Below, piece after piece: positions 13,471 to 22,552 of a stretch of 33,980 bases of DNA (position 1 is the stretch's first letter; every line of letters begins with the position of its first letter). A program made the translations under genes and the position numbers. The notes beneath the pieces were generated by a model. The model made no database searches and was not told the origin of the DNA. It saw only the letters and a program-made list of their open reading frames with translations. This DNA is from an uncultured Enterobacter sp. (GTDB lineage: Bacteria; Pseudomonadota; Gammaproteobacteria; Enterobacterales; Enterobacteriaceae). The stretch lies in contig CAMKZP010000003.1 of assembly GCA_946477805.1 (NCBI GenBank), positions 1 through 33,980 of the forward strand, written 5' to 3'.

Positions 13471-14202
13471 TCAGAGAATGTTGGCCACGGATTTGGCAAG
13501 CTGTTCTTCAAGAACCGGCTGGGCTTCCGGGAACTTCAGGTTGACCTTGTTCGCGTTGGACACGATACGGGTCTGGTACTTATGCTGATTTCCCTGCTCT
13601 GAACTGGTCTGGATTTTGGCACCTGATGTACCCTGACGCAGCGCAGCAACGTTGTCAGTGGTGACGACCGCGTTGGTGCGCTCAGCAATCTGCACGTCAG
13701 TGATCATGGTGTAGTTGATGTCTTCAACCATAGCGTCTGCAGCCATGCCGACCAGGCCGGCGGCAAGCCCGACGCCTAATGTGGCACCGGCTGAACTGGA
13801 GTTGTAGGCCGTAATCCCCGCACCCAGCGCAGCACCGGCTGCAGCACCTTCATAGCCGCGACTCAGCCAGCTCTGTGCATCGCGCAGGTCCATTTTATCG
13901 GCTTTAAGCACGTTGGCCTGAATCCAGTAGTAGGCTTTGTCCGGAGAAGAGACGACCTGATAGCCTTTGGCTTTAACCGCGTCAGCGACCTTAGCCTGCA
14001 GCCCGCTCATGTCTTTGTCAGAGGTATTTTTGATTTGCAGATAAACGGTGCGTTCCGAGGAAGGCTCCAGCCAGATGGTTTCACTCATCTGAGTTTTAAC
14101 CTCGAGGTTACGTTTCTTGATTGCTGTACTCATCGCACCACATCCAGATAGGGAAATAACTGAACCAAGAATAACAATAGAGGCAATTTTCTTTAACTTC
14201 AT
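13471..14202 (-). CDS. traT: TraT surface exclusion lipoprotein
   Basis: This 243-residue outer-membrane lipoprotein blocks stable mating-pair formation with cells already carrying a related plasmid, and it also gives serum resistance. The lipobox LSGC puts the acylated cysteine at residue 21. The mature protein begins CGAMSTAIKKRNLEVKTQMS, like F and R100 TraT. A glycine/alanine-rich segment (AAAGAALGAGITAY) near residues 120-135 is typical. The gene starts after AAGGAATTCAGG and follows an AT-rich 111-base gap that could hold its own promoter, but no convincing pair of boxes was identified. Confidence 0.98.
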   Translation of the reverse strand: MKLKKIASIVILGSVISLSGCGAMSTAIKKRNLEVKTQMSETIWLEPSSERTVYLQIKNTSDKDMSGLQAKVADAVKAKGYQVVSSPDKAYYWIQANVLKADKMDLRDAQSWLSRGYEGAAAGAALGAGITAYNSSSAGATLGVGLAAGLVGMAADAMVEDINYTMITDVQIAERTNAVVTTDNVAALRQGTSGAKIQTSSEQGNQHKYQTRIVSNANKVNLKFPEAQPVLEEQLAKSVANIL

Positions 14203-14313
14203 CCTGAATTCCTTGTTAAAAGTAAACAGCAGTGTAGATTCCCGCCGGAACTGGCAGGCATTTTGGAAAATTCTTAATATTATGAGATATGATTATTTTA
14301 CTTAAAAGGACTG

Positions 14314-14874
14314 TTATTGAGTCTCTTTTGATACGGATTGTTCCTGTGTATTAATCTGGCTCTCTTTCGCAGCAATGATAAGATCAGACAATGCGCTTAA
14401 CTGATAGCGACTCAGATCAAAATTTAAAGCAAAGACAAATAGAAAAGCGCTGCTAATCGCCCAAACAAACGACCAAACACCGCCTAAGCCTGAAGCACCG
14501 CATGCAATAACGGCTATTATGTATAACGTCGAATACACAACATAATAAGCCCGCAGCTTATCGCCTAACACGCTGAATATCAGACTGTTCTTTCTGAATG
14601 ATTCTGGAATTGACAGATATAAAGCCCTGCTGTTTGCTGTACAGGCCATGAAAAACACAGTGATAACAAGACTCAGCGGACTTGTAAACCACAACGTGCT
14701 TCTATCGCTAAAAGCATAGCCAGTTATCGCAGGAACTGCAGCCATCCACAGCATGGTCAAAAAACCAGGTCTGACACATTCCCAAACGCCTGGCACAACT
14801 ATACTTTTATGAGTAAATAGTTCCCTAAGGTCTCTAATTTCTTTTTGTATAACTTGATGTGTTAAATTAGTCAC
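14314..14874 (-). CDS. traS: TraS-type entry exclusion protein
   Basis: This 186-residue inner-membrane protein prevents DNA entry from donors with the same TraG. The call rests on position (between traG and traT), size and about four to five hydrophobic segments (for example WMAAVPAITGYAF and LIFSVLGDKLRAYYVVYS). TraS sequences differ widely between plasmids, so motif identity is not expected. The start is GTG at 14872-14874, six bases after GGAGGAG and overlapping the traG stop by 8 bases. No earlier or nearby ATG fits. The gene is clearly more AT-rich than the rest of the operon. Confidence 0.82.
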   Translation of the reverse strand: MTNLTHQVIQKEIRDLRELFTHKSIVVPGVWECVRPGFLTMLWMAAVPAITGYAFSDRSTLWFTSPLSLVITVFFMACTANSRALYLSIPESFRKNSLIFSVLGDKLRAYYVVYSTLYIIAVIACGASGLGGVWSFVWAISSAFLFVFALNFDLSRYQLSALSDLIIAAKESQINTQEQSVSKETQ

Positions 14875-17752
14875 GTTTATCTCCTCCTAACAGTTCCTTC
14901 GCCGATTTTTCTATTTTTTCTCTATCATTCCCTATAGCGCTCCTTAACTGCCCATCCATCTCTTGCTTAAAGTTTTGCGTAAATGAGTATTCGCTATTAG
15001 ATTTATCATTTTCTAACACAACACTCTCCTTATTTAAATCATCTTGTGCATTTTTAATAGAATCACTGGCTTCATTCTGAGAGACATTGTTTTCGCGGAT
15101 CATCGTATCCACCCCTTCGCCAACATTCCCCTTAATACCAGATTCCTGAGCCATCTTATCTACCTCACTGTCGTGATGACTGTAATCATTCCGAACGGCA
15201 CCAGCACCGCCGCCACCCTGCGGGGTATTTCCCATATTTTGCCCCAAACTAGCGCCAGCTGACTGGTAATCACTATCAACCTGAGGTTGCACGGTATCCT
15301 GAACAAACCCCCATGCGAGTTCTCTACGCTTCTGGGCGATTTCAGGTGAAGAAGTGTCAGTCAAAAGGGTATCTGCATCATGTGGTGATTGCTTGCGAAC
15401 GTACTGCGCAAACAACTGGTTGAGATCCTCGTTCATCTGTCCGCTCATGCTTTCTGTCCGTGATGCCATCTCCGCATATTCATGACTGCGTGTTTTGCTT
15501 GTTGTGTACTGATCGTAGCTGTTTTTAGCACTGCTCAGCGAAGCTGAGAATTGTTCCATCTTAGTCGCAGCATTGTTGTCAGTATGGCTACCTGACTGAC
15601 TGGTCTTACGGCTGGTAAAGTGATCGAAAGCCTCTTTAAAGTCACGGGAACTCTGTGCGCTCTGCGTGCTACTGTTATCCTGACTGTGTTTGCCTCCGCT
15701 TGAAACTGAATCAGTCGAGCCGGTTGAGCCTGAAACGCCAGCAGAAACCTTACCTCCTGCTTCGAAACTTACGCCAGTGGCCCATTTACCTATCTTGCCA
15801 AACGCTTGGTCGCCGGTATTCACTTTTCCACTCGCGTATACCTCTCCTGACAGTGTTCCTCTGCTGCTTTCATCCATCAGGCGCTGGAACGCAACATCCT
15901 GCCCTACATGGTCGGATTTGGCTCTGGCATCCACCGCACTCATCATCTGACTGCGCATGATTGAATCCTGTGAGCTCTGTGTGTTATCTGCCCCACTGGT
16001 CATTGAGGAACTGTTACCAGCGGTTGTACCAAACTGCTTCAGGGTGTTCCAGGCACTGGTGACGCTGCTGTTAAAACCCTGCAGAGCCGTTTCGGCTTTT
16101 GATTCCGACTCTCTGGCCATCTGCTGCTGTGCGCTGGCAATCTGACGTGAGAAATTCATGCTCACCGGCATTTTACTTGCCGCCTGAGTGGAGTCCGTCA
16201 CCGTACTGCCGTCGCGCATCTGGGTGGACGTGGCCCCGTTGCCCAGCTGCTGACTCATCTGGCCGTACATTGTCGAACTGTTGGTATTCCAGCTGTTCCC
16301 GCTGACGTTATGGGTCTGCATGTTCGCATAGGAGTAGTTGCCGTCCACCGCTCCCGCTGCCGCCGTTGCCGCCGGGCTGATAGCCGAGGACGCCAGGTGG
16401 CTGTAGAGACTTGAGAAGCTGGAGCCCAGCCCTTTCAGCATGCCCCACGCCAGCGGCGGAATGAGCATCGACAGGTAGCCCGCGGTCGTGGCAAGGTCCG
16501 AGTATTTCAGCTGAACCTGCGACAGCTCAGAGAGCACCACCGGCGAGCCGTTAGCCTTCGCGTAGAACGTCATGCAGCTGTTCAGAATGGCGTAGAGCAG
16601 CGGCCAGCTCTGCACCCACATAATGGCCATCACGTAGCCCTTCAGCACGTTAAGCGTCACCGCGTTAAACATGCCGCCCAGCACCATCAGCGGGAAGATA
16701 CCGATGGTCAGCCCCACAATCAGCGTCTGGGACATCGGCAGGGAGCGCAGGGCCACCTGCCCGACCGTCGCGTGCGCCAGGCGCTGCTTCTCCATTGAGG
16801 ACGTGGTGGCGATATTCAGCAGACTCGATGTGTCGCCGTTGCGGGCCGCATAACCCATGATGCCGTCGCGCAGGGCGTTCATCGTCACGTTCTGACGGAT
16901 TATCTGCGAGGCGCTCTGCCCGGAATTGTAGAAGTAGCTGTAGCTCTCGCCCAGCATCTGGTTCAGCAGGAGATCGGGGTTCGGACGACCGCCAAAGATC
17001 CAGCGCGCGTAGTAGCTCCAGCTTTTTCCCCCGGTCTGGGTATCAAGACCCAGTTTTTGTTTGAGGATGACAGCAGCTTCTTCGCAGGATAAAAATGCCT
17101 TTATCTCCGTTTGTCCGTTATCACCGGTGGTCGTAAAATTTTTATAGTTCGGTACCTGACGCAGCGGACTGGGTTTAGAGAAGATGATGGTGTAGGGATC
17201 GGTGCTGTTCATCAGTTCGTCAAGGGTGTACTTCCCGTTGAGGAAGATATCCCCCATCACGCAGTTCTGCACGTAGTCCGGGAACAGCGTGGCGATTTCC
17301 GGATTCTTCGACATAAAATCGGTGCTGCGCGAGACCAGGTTGGCGCCAAACAGCATGCCGGTCTTGCTGTAGGTCACGCTGTCCGGCTGTGAAAAGACCA
17401 TTTCGTAACCCTGCACCAGGGCATAACCGATTTTTGTTGTCAGCGACGCCGGCAGCGCCAGCCCGACGGGCACGTTGTCCACCTGGTACACCTTCGTCAG
17501 GTCGCTGTTATCGATAATCTGGACCGGCGTGCGCACGCTGACCAGCAGGGACATCAGAACGATCGTGGCTATCCAGCCCAGCATGTCCATAATGTTATGG
17601 CGGCGCAGCCAGGAGACGGCCACGACCAGCACCGAGAGCGCGGTCACGATACGGCGGATGATGGCCCAGCTGTCGGTGTTCATGAAAGTCACTATCGCGT
17701 TCAGCGTCTGGCTCAGCCACTCTCCGCCCGCAATCACGTATATGGCCTGCAT
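14867..17752 (-). CDS. traG: TraG mating-pair stabilisation and pilus assembly protein
   Basis: This 961-residue inner-membrane protein is slightly longer than F TraG (938). The N-terminal half, with several membrane segments (VTALSVLVVAVSW, MLGWIATIVLMSLLV, LIVGLTIGIFPLMVLGG), is needed for pilus assembly. The periplasmic C-terminal half, from about residue 450, is serine/glutamine-rich and helical. It stabilises mating pairs and is the part recognised by TraS in the recipient. The start overlaps the traH stop (TGATG). Base composition falls sharply toward AT over the last ~140 codons (14867-15300) into traS, suggesting replacement of the exclusion-determining end together with traS. Confidence 0.97.
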   Translation of the reverse strand: MQAIYVIAGGEWLSQTLNAIVTFMNTDSWAIIRRIVTALSVLVVAVSWLRRHNIMDMLGWIATIVLMSLLVSVRTPVQIIDNSDLTKVYQVDNVPVGLALPASLTTKIGYALVQGYEMVFSQPDSVTYSKTGMLFGANLVSRSTDFMSKNPEIATLFPDYVQNCVMGDIFLNGKYTLDELMNSTDPYTIIFSKPSPLRQVPNYKNFTTTGDNGQTEIKAFLSCEEAAVILKQKLGLDTQTGGKSWSYYARWIFGGRPNPDLLLNQMLGESYSYFYNSGQSASQIIRQNVTMNALRDGIMGYAARNGDTSSLLNIATTSSMEKQRLAHATVGQVALRSLPMSQTLIVGLTIGIFPLMVLGGMFNAVTLNVLKGYVMAIMWVQSWPLLYAILNSCMTFYAKANGSPVVLSELSQVQLKYSDLATTAGYLSMLIPPLAWGMLKGLGSSFSSLYSHLASSAISPAATAAAGAVDGNYSYANMQTHNVSGNSWNTNSSTMYGQMSQQLGNGATSTQMRDGSTVTDSTQAASKMPVSMNFSRQIASAQQQMARESESKAETALQGFNSSVTSAWNTLKQFGTTAGNSSSMTSGADNTQSSQDSIMRSQMMSAVDARAKSDHVGQDVAFQRLMDESSRGTLSGEVYASGKVNTGDQAFGKIGKWATGVSFEAGGKVSAGVSGSTGSTDSVSSGGKHSQDNSSTQSAQSSRDFKEAFDHFTSRKTSQSGSHTDNNAATKMEQFSASLSSAKNSYDQYTTSKTRSHEYAEMASRTESMSGQMNEDLNQLFAQYVRKQSPHDADTLLTDTSSPEIAQKRRELAWGFVQDTVQPQVDSDYQSAGASLGQNMGNTPQGGGGAGAVRNDYSHHDSEVDKMAQESGIKGNVGEGVDTMIRENNVSQNEASDSIKNAQDDLNKESVVLENDKSNSEYSFTQNFKQEMDGQLRSAIGNDREKIEKSAKELLGGDKRD

Positions 17753-19128
17753 CAGCGCGCCCCCCCGAAGTGATAGTTGTTCTGATAGCGCTGCAGCATG
17801 CGCGCCGAGACCTGCTGGCGCATGTAGCTCATCTGGCGGTCCACGACCAGCAGCGCGTCCTGCTGCACCTGCACCTGAGTCTGGAAGGACGCGATAAGGC
17901 GCGTGGCCTCGTTCAGGTTATTATTGATGCTGTCGATAACGGCTTGGTCATAGTTGCCCGTTGCCATCATGGCCCGCGCCTGCTGCACCATTTCCTGGAT
18001 GTACTGCAGCAGGATGTCGTAGCCGATATAGTCCGTCAGCTGGTAGACGAGGCTGTCCGAGACGCCCAGCATCATCGGGTCCACCAGGTACCTGAAGACC
18101 GGAATGGTGGTGCCGGAGATAAAGCCCTTTTCCTTGTCGGTCAGCGCGGCGTCAGCTGCGGCCTTGTTCTGGATGCTGGACAGAATGTCCTTTATCTGAC
18201 TTTTGAGCGCGTTCTTCTCGGTGATGGTGACGGTCGCGTCGGCGGCCACCTTCAGGCACTTCTCGCTGTCGTTGCAGTGGTAAATCCTGGCCGTCCCGCC
18301 CTCCATCACCGCCTTAATGATGTCGCGGTCGGTGGTACGGGCCGGAAGCGGGGTGACGTTTCCCTTCTCGTCAAAAATCAGGGTGCCTGTGAGGGTCATG
18401 ATGAATTCCCTCAGCTCCTTGTTGTCGCTGAACATGCCGTTCTTGCCCAGCGCATGCCAGATGATGTTGATATTTTTGGTGATGCGCTCTTTGTCCTCTT
18501 CCCCGGCCTTGTCGCGCACCTTATCGAGGCTGCCCCCCACGGTGCAGCCCTGGCGGGATGCCGCCCAGTCTGCAAACATGTTGCTTTCACCGGCAATGTC
18601 CTGACAGACCTTCTGCTGGGAGACCTGGGTTCGCGGGAACAGCCCGCCGACAATCCCCTGCGCCGCCTGGCAGGAGCTGAGGTTCATGCTGTTAATGTCG
18701 CTGGCCATCTTCTGCAGGAAGTCCTTTGCCGTCTTGATTTCCGGCACCGTGGTCTGCAGGGCGAGGTCAAAGAAGTATCCCGCCGCGTTGGACATAATCT
18801 GCTTGGCAAAGCGCTGCAGCTGGTCGCTGTTGATGAAGCTGAACGAGCCGAGGTAGGCGTCAATGCCTCCGCACCCGGCATTGATGTCGGGTAACGACAT
18901 GGAGACCAGCTGGACGGTTTTTACCTGGGTACGGGCATAGAGCGAGCCGCCCGTGGCATAGCCTGCGGCCTGCCCCTGCCAGACCTGAGGCTGGCTGGTA
19001 TTGGACGCAAAGCCCAGCTTGTTAAAGAAGCTGTTCATGTCGCTGTTCACGTCTGCATTAACGGTTGCTGAACATGCGAGAAGCATGCAGGCAGGGATCA
19101 ACCGGCGTCTGAATATTTTCATCATCAT
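17752..19128 (-). CDS. traH: TraH pilus assembly protein
   Basis: This 458-residue periplasmic/outer-membrane-associated factor is needed for F-pilus extension. It has a signal peptide (RRRLIPACMLLACSATVNA), then DVNSDMNSFFNKLGFASNT, almost identical to F TraH. Cysteines near GCGGIDAYLG, SSCQAAQG and RQGCTVGG probably form disulfides made with TrbB help. The C-terminal coiled region VQVQQDALLVVDRQMSYMRQ is conserved. Three consecutive ATG codons open the gene, and any could serve as start. The first overlaps the trbB stop (ATGA) with GGAG close upstream. trbJ and trbF, found around this place in F, are absent. Confidence 0.97.
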   Translation of the reverse strand: MMMKIFRRRLIPACMLLACSATVNADVNSDMNSFFNKLGFASNTSQPQVWQGQAAGYATGGSLYARTQVKTVQLVSMSLPDINAGCGGIDAYLGSFSFINSDQLQRFAKQIMSNAAGYFFDLALQTTVPEIKTAKDFLQKMASDINSMNLSSCQAAQGIVGGLFPRTQVSQQKVCQDIAGESNMFADWAASRQGCTVGGSLDKVRDKAGEEDKERITKNINIIWHALGKNGMFSDNKELREFIMTLTGTLIFDEKGNVTPLPARTTDRDIIKAVMEGGTARIYHCNDSEKCLKVAADATVTITEKNALKSQIKDILSSIQNKAAADAALTDKEKGFISGTTIPVFRYLVDPMMLGVSDSLVYQLTDYIGYDILLQYIQEMVQQARAMMATGNYDQAVIDSINNNLNEATRLIASFQTQVQVQQDALLVVDRQMSYMRQQVSARMLQRYQNNYHFGGAR

Positions 19129-19664
19129 TGCGCTCCGCGCATCTGAAGGACGGTGTCCAGGCGGGCCATAAAGCCCTGTTCATCGGTGGCACCCTGCAGC
19201 AGCGGCAGGGCTTCAAGGGTGTTTACGTTCACAAGGAAGGTGGTCGGGGTCGCCACGGGCAGATTAGGGAAGAAGGTTTTCATCACCTCCGGCGGCGCGG
19301 GCAGGGCCTCCGGGAAGGCCGTGTCGCCCTGACCGTCGATGGTGTAGGCCATCACCCCGAAGCCAACCTGCTGCGAAAGCGACTTCAGCACCGGATCGAA
19401 CTTCTGGCAGTAGGGACACTGCCCCTGCATGAACAGCACCACCTTCCAGTCAGCCAGGTTAACCTGCCGTCCGTTGCTGAGGCGGTACCAGACGGGTGCC
19501 CTGGCGGGCGCGGGTCGTGCGGCGTCAGCATCCGCATGCTGCGCGTCGGTCGTTGCACGTATGCCCTGCGGGTTCCACAACGACCTGATTTCATCCAGCG
19601 TGGAGGCGGGCGCCTGCATACTGAGTGCGAGAGTAAGAGCAGCAATAAGGCGATTAACGGTCAT
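19125..19664 (-). CDS. trbB: TrbB thioredoxin-like disulfide isomerase
   Basis: This 179-residue periplasmic thioredoxin-fold protein helps form correct disulfides in transfer proteins. The active site is CPYC (cysteines at 83 and 86) in LFMQGQCPYCQKF. The cis-proline motif is near VATPTTFLVN. The N-terminus is a signal peptide (LIAALTLALSMQAPA). ATG 19664 is chosen as start because GGAGG is 9 bases upstream. A GTG three codons earlier (19673) sits too close to that site. It overlaps the traQ end by 11 bases and the traH start by 4. Confidence 0.94.
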   Translation of the reverse strand: MTVNRLIAALTLALSMQAPASTLDEIRSLWNPQGIRATTDAQHADADAARPAPARAPVWYRLSNGRQVNLADWKVVLFMQGQCPYCQKFDPVLKSLSQQVGFGVMAYTIDGQGDTAFPEALPAPPEVMKTFFPNLPVATPTTFLVNVNTLEALPLLQGATDEQGFMARLDTVLQMRGAQ

Positions 19665-19899
19665 GATGTTCACCCTCCGCCTGCTGTTTCTCTGCCTCGC
19701 GGGCCAGGGCTATCCATCGGTTAACGATGCGGTAGCCGCCCCACAGCGCCATCGACAGGCCGATTATCTGCGCCAGCGTGATGGCCATAGCGGGACTGGA
19801 GCGCACCAGGCGCGACACGATGTGAAACCATATCCCGAGACTCAATACCCATAATCCGGGCGCGTCGAACTCGGGCAGGCGAAAACGAAACTTGCGCAT
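19654..19899 (-). CDS. traQ: TraQ pilin chaperone
   Basis: This 81-residue inner-membrane protein helps insert propilin TraA before signal peptidase processing (F TraQ is 94). The diagnostic stretch is GLWVLSLGIWFHIVSRLV, closely matching F's MWVFSLGVWFHIVARLV. A second membrane segment follows (ITLAQIIGLSMALWGGY). The charged C-terminal tail is shorter than in F. It lies between traF and trbB, as in F minus artA. Its presence fits the long leader of TraA. Confidence 0.92.
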   Translation of the reverse strand: MRKFRFRLPEFDAPGLWVLSLGIWFHIVSRLVRSSPAMAITLAQIIGLSMALWGGYRIVNRWIALAREAEKQQAEGEHHDR

Positions 19900-19915
19900 G
19901 CAAACTTTCCCTGTT

Positions 19916-20671
19916 TTAAAAGGTGGGGGCGAAATCGGTCGAAACGTTGAGGAACTGCTTCGCCAGGTCGTCCTGGCTGATAAATCCGTAGGAAACGGGT
20001 TTGACGGTGCCGCTTTTCGGGTCGGCCAGCATCAGGGCCGGGAAGTGGCGGATGCCGAGGCGCTCCGCCTGCCCGCCGTCCATACGGGTGTCCGGCAGCA
20101 GCGGGTTCACTATGCCGTCCACCGAAACCGGAATGACGCTGAGATGATAGGTCTCGCGGAAGTTCTTGATCACCTGCGCCAGCTGGCCGTCTATCGGGTC
20201 CTGCCCGCGGTAGAAGAACATCACGCCGTAGTGCTGCGCCAGGGTTTCGATAGCGCGGCGCTGGTCGGCAAAGTCGGCGGCCAGCTGGTTGCGCACCGTG
20301 CCGTTGTAGTGGCTGTGCTGCAGGTTATAGTCCAGCTCCGGGTGTTCGAGCATCGCCTTTTTCGCGCTCATCGAGAACAGTCCGGCCTGCTGCGTCCAGT
20401 AGTTCTGCAGCCGGAAGTAGCGGGTAAAATTCTCCACGCCCGGATACAGAATGGCCTCGTACATGGCGCGCTTCGTGGCCTGCTGAAGCATGGCGAGTTT
20501 TTCCATGATGTCCTGCGGGGCTGATGGCGGTGGCGTGGCCGTGTTTTCGGTATCAGGGCGCTTATGGCTCTCGTTGTACCACTGCCAGCCCGCGTCCCTG
20601 GCCGACAGCGGCAGGACCGGCATCACCGCCGTCAGCCCCATAACGATGCTGATTAACGTGCGTTTATTCAT
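19916..20671 (-). CDS. traF: TraF pilus assembly protein, thioredoxin-like
   Basis: This 251-residue periplasmic protein is required for pilus assembly (F TraF is 247). It has a signal peptide (MNKRTLISIVMGLTAVMP), then GWQWYNES, a conserved start of mature TraF. The C-terminal half has a thioredoxin-like fold, with FFYRGQDPIDGQ where a CxxC would be, so it has no redox site; this is normal for F TraF. The cis-proline region is RHFPALMLADP. It starts after GAGG, 9 bases past the traN stop. Confidence 0.96.
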   Translation of the reverse strand: MNKRTLISIVMGLTAVMPVLPLSARDAGWQWYNESHKRPDTENTATPPPSAPQDIMEKLAMLQQATKRAMYEAILYPGVENFTRYFRLQNYWTQQAGLFSMSAKKAMLEHPELDYNLQHSHYNGTVRNQLAADFADQRRAIETLAQHYGVMFFYRGQDPIDGQLAQVIKNFRETYHLSVIPVSVDGIVNPLLPDTRMDGGQAERLGIRHFPALMLADPKSGTVKPVSYGFISQDDLAKQFLNVSTDFAPTF

Positions 20672-20680
20672 GGGGCCTCC

Positions 20681-22552
20681 TCAGTTCGCCTTCAGCTGTG
20701 CGGCAATTTCCTCACGCACGCGTTGAGTCAGGACATCGTTGTCCGGGATTTTCTGGTTGTTCTGCAGGTCCTCGAAGAAGCTGGTGAAGTCCAGCACGTC
20801 GAACTTAATGCGCTGCAGCTCGGTCTGCGTGATGCCGCGGCAGTCCGGGCTGCTGGCGCTGCCGAACCCGATATGCAGCTGGCCGTTGCGGCCCTGCTGC
20901 TGAACAATCTGTGCAAGCTTTGAGTCAAACTGGCAGTAGCTGCGCTTCTTCTCCAGGCACACGCCCAGCACCTTCTTCGAGCAGAACTCCCCGACGCTTA
21001 CCGTCAGCTTTTTCTCTTTTGCCTTGCCGAGCGCCTTCTCGTCGCTGCTGCAGCTGGCAAGGCCGACGTCCTGGCCCCAGCCCGAGTCCTTGCAGCAGTT
21101 GCTGAAGCCCGCCGCAAACTTCTTGCAGAACTTCGCGCTTCCGGTGAAGGCGCGGACGTTAACGCTGTTTATCGCGGCCACGTCCTTACCCGCCGCGGCC
21201 AGAGCCGCAAGCGCCGAGACCACCGGCGCAAAGTCGTTGTTGGCGCCCTGCTGCGCCCGATCGCACTCGCCGTCGAGGCAGAACGTATCCCCGCCGCAAA
21301 TCATGACCTTGCCGGCGGTCCGCGTTTCGCAGGAGTACGTGGCGTATTCATGAAGGCATCCGCTGCCCTCTTCGGCCGTGAAGGCGCAGCTGCGCGAGGC
21401 GAGCGTGCAGGCGGCGTTATCCGTATACGTTTTGCAGCTGCCGTTATCGGCCGCCTGGGTCATGTACGTGTCGCGGTACTGCCAGCAGGCCTGCGTCACC
21501 GGATAGGTTGTGCCGTCGACAACCACCGTCTTCGTGCTGCCCGGCGAGATGCACTCGGTTTTCTTCAGGGTGCCCTCACTCTTGCTGAACGGACAGTGCT
21601 CGCTCCAGACCACGTCCGGCACCCATTTTTTGTCGGTCACCTGCATGGTAACGGTCGCCGTCATCCACGCCTCAGAGCCGCCCTGCATCCATGACAGCGT
21701 TTTGCGGGCGTACTCCTGGCAGCGGGACTGCTTGCCGCTATAGCAGTTTTTGTTAAGCATGGAGCCTGACGGCGAAGGTTGTCCGGCGGTCAGCGAGGCG
21801 CCCGCGGCGCCCGGCAGCGCCCACGTATTGTCTCTTCTGGCGACCGATTCGGTGTTCACGCCCCACCATGAAAAGCCGTAATACATGTTTTTGTCGTTGA
21901 AGTGGACGGCAACCGACGCGCTCAGCACGGTTCCGGTGGCCGGTGCGCGGAAGCTGAAATTCACCGTCTTGTTACCGTCGTAGCTGTAGGTAAAGTCGCT
22001 GTTGGGAACCGTGTACGTGCGCGTAACCGTCGTGCTTTCGTAGTGGCCTGTGATGCTGGCCGTGCGGGTGCAGGCCTGTTCGACCAGCAGGTCGCGCTCG
22101 CAGGTATAGTTGGTGAACTCGCTGCGGCTGATGTTCTGCGCGCTGCACTGCAGCTGCCCCGTCTGGCCGATGATGCTGTCAGCGCGGCCCTGCACGTCCT
22201 TACTCGCGGTGATGAACGGCGCATCCTGAGAGATGGCCTCCTTCGGGTTATTGATGAAAGAGTCGGTCACCGCCTTCGTGGCCTCATTGGTCGTCCAGCC
22301 CGTGGCTGCGTCCGCCTTCAGCGCCCCGTCCCCGGTTGCCGTCACGCCACCGTAGTATTTTGTCTCTGAAGGCGAAGCGGTGTAGTCCGGAAGCGTGGCC
22401 GACGGGTTGAAGTTCGTCAGGCTGCTGTCCCCCTGCCCCTTAATCTGCCTGGCGAAGTCCGATCCGGCTTTGTACTGCGAATCGGCATCAGCCCTGACGT
22501 GAGAGCTGAACATTAGTGCCAGCAGTGCGAGGGTGAGTACGTGTCGTTTCAT
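20681..22552 (-). CDS. traN: TraN mating-pair stabilisation adhesin
   Basis: This 623-residue cysteine-rich outer-membrane protein of the donor recognises an outer-membrane protein on the recipient (OmpA, OmpW, OmpK36 or OmpF depending on the TraN type). It has a signal peptide ending HVRA. The N-terminal and cysteine-dense C-terminal parts are conserved (for example CCKDSGWGQDVGLASCSSDE near residue 500). The middle, roughly residues 165-335, forms the variable tip that sets recipient range; here it contains YYGFSWWGVNTESVARRD. F TraN is 602 residues. The tip type cannot be assigned by eye. The start overlaps the trbC stop (ATGA). Confidence 0.97.
   Translation of the reverse strand: MKRHVLTLALLALMFSSHVRADADSQYKAGSDFARQIKGQGDSSLTNFNPSATLPDYTASPSETKYYGGVTATGDGALKADAATGWTTNEATKAVTDSFINNPKEAISQDAPFITASKDVQGRADSIIGQTGQLQCSAQNISRSEFTNYTCERDLLVEQACTRTASITGHYESTTVTRTYTVPNSDFTYSYDGNKTVNFSFRAPATGTVLSASVAVHFNDKNMYYGFSWWGVNTESVARRDNTWALPGAAGASLTAGQPSPSGSMLNKNCYSGKQSRCQEYARKTLSWMQGGSEAWMTATVTMQVTDKKWVPDVVWSEHCPFSKSEGTLKKTECISPGSTKTVVVDGTTYPVTQACWQYRDTYMTQAADNGSCKTYTDNAACTLASRSCAFTAEEGSGCLHEYATYSCETRTAGKVMICGGDTFCLDGECDRAQQGANNDFAPVVSALAALAAAGKDVAAINSVNVRAFTGSAKFCKKFAAGFSNCCKDSGWGQDVGLASCSSDEKALGKAKEKKLTVSVGEFCSKKVLGVCLEKKRSYCQFDSKLAQIVQQQGRNGQLHIGFGSASSPDCRGITQTELQRIKFDVLDFTSFFEDLQNNQKIPDNDVLTQRVREEIAAQLKAN

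Noticed and set aside
17770..18894. 374-codon plus-strand frame opposite traH
   Set aside because: Same shadow effect; traH is conserved along its length.
19916..20671. Loss of the CxxC redox site in TraF as an anomaly
   Set aside because: F TraF also lacks it; TrbB in this operon supplies the CPYC active site.
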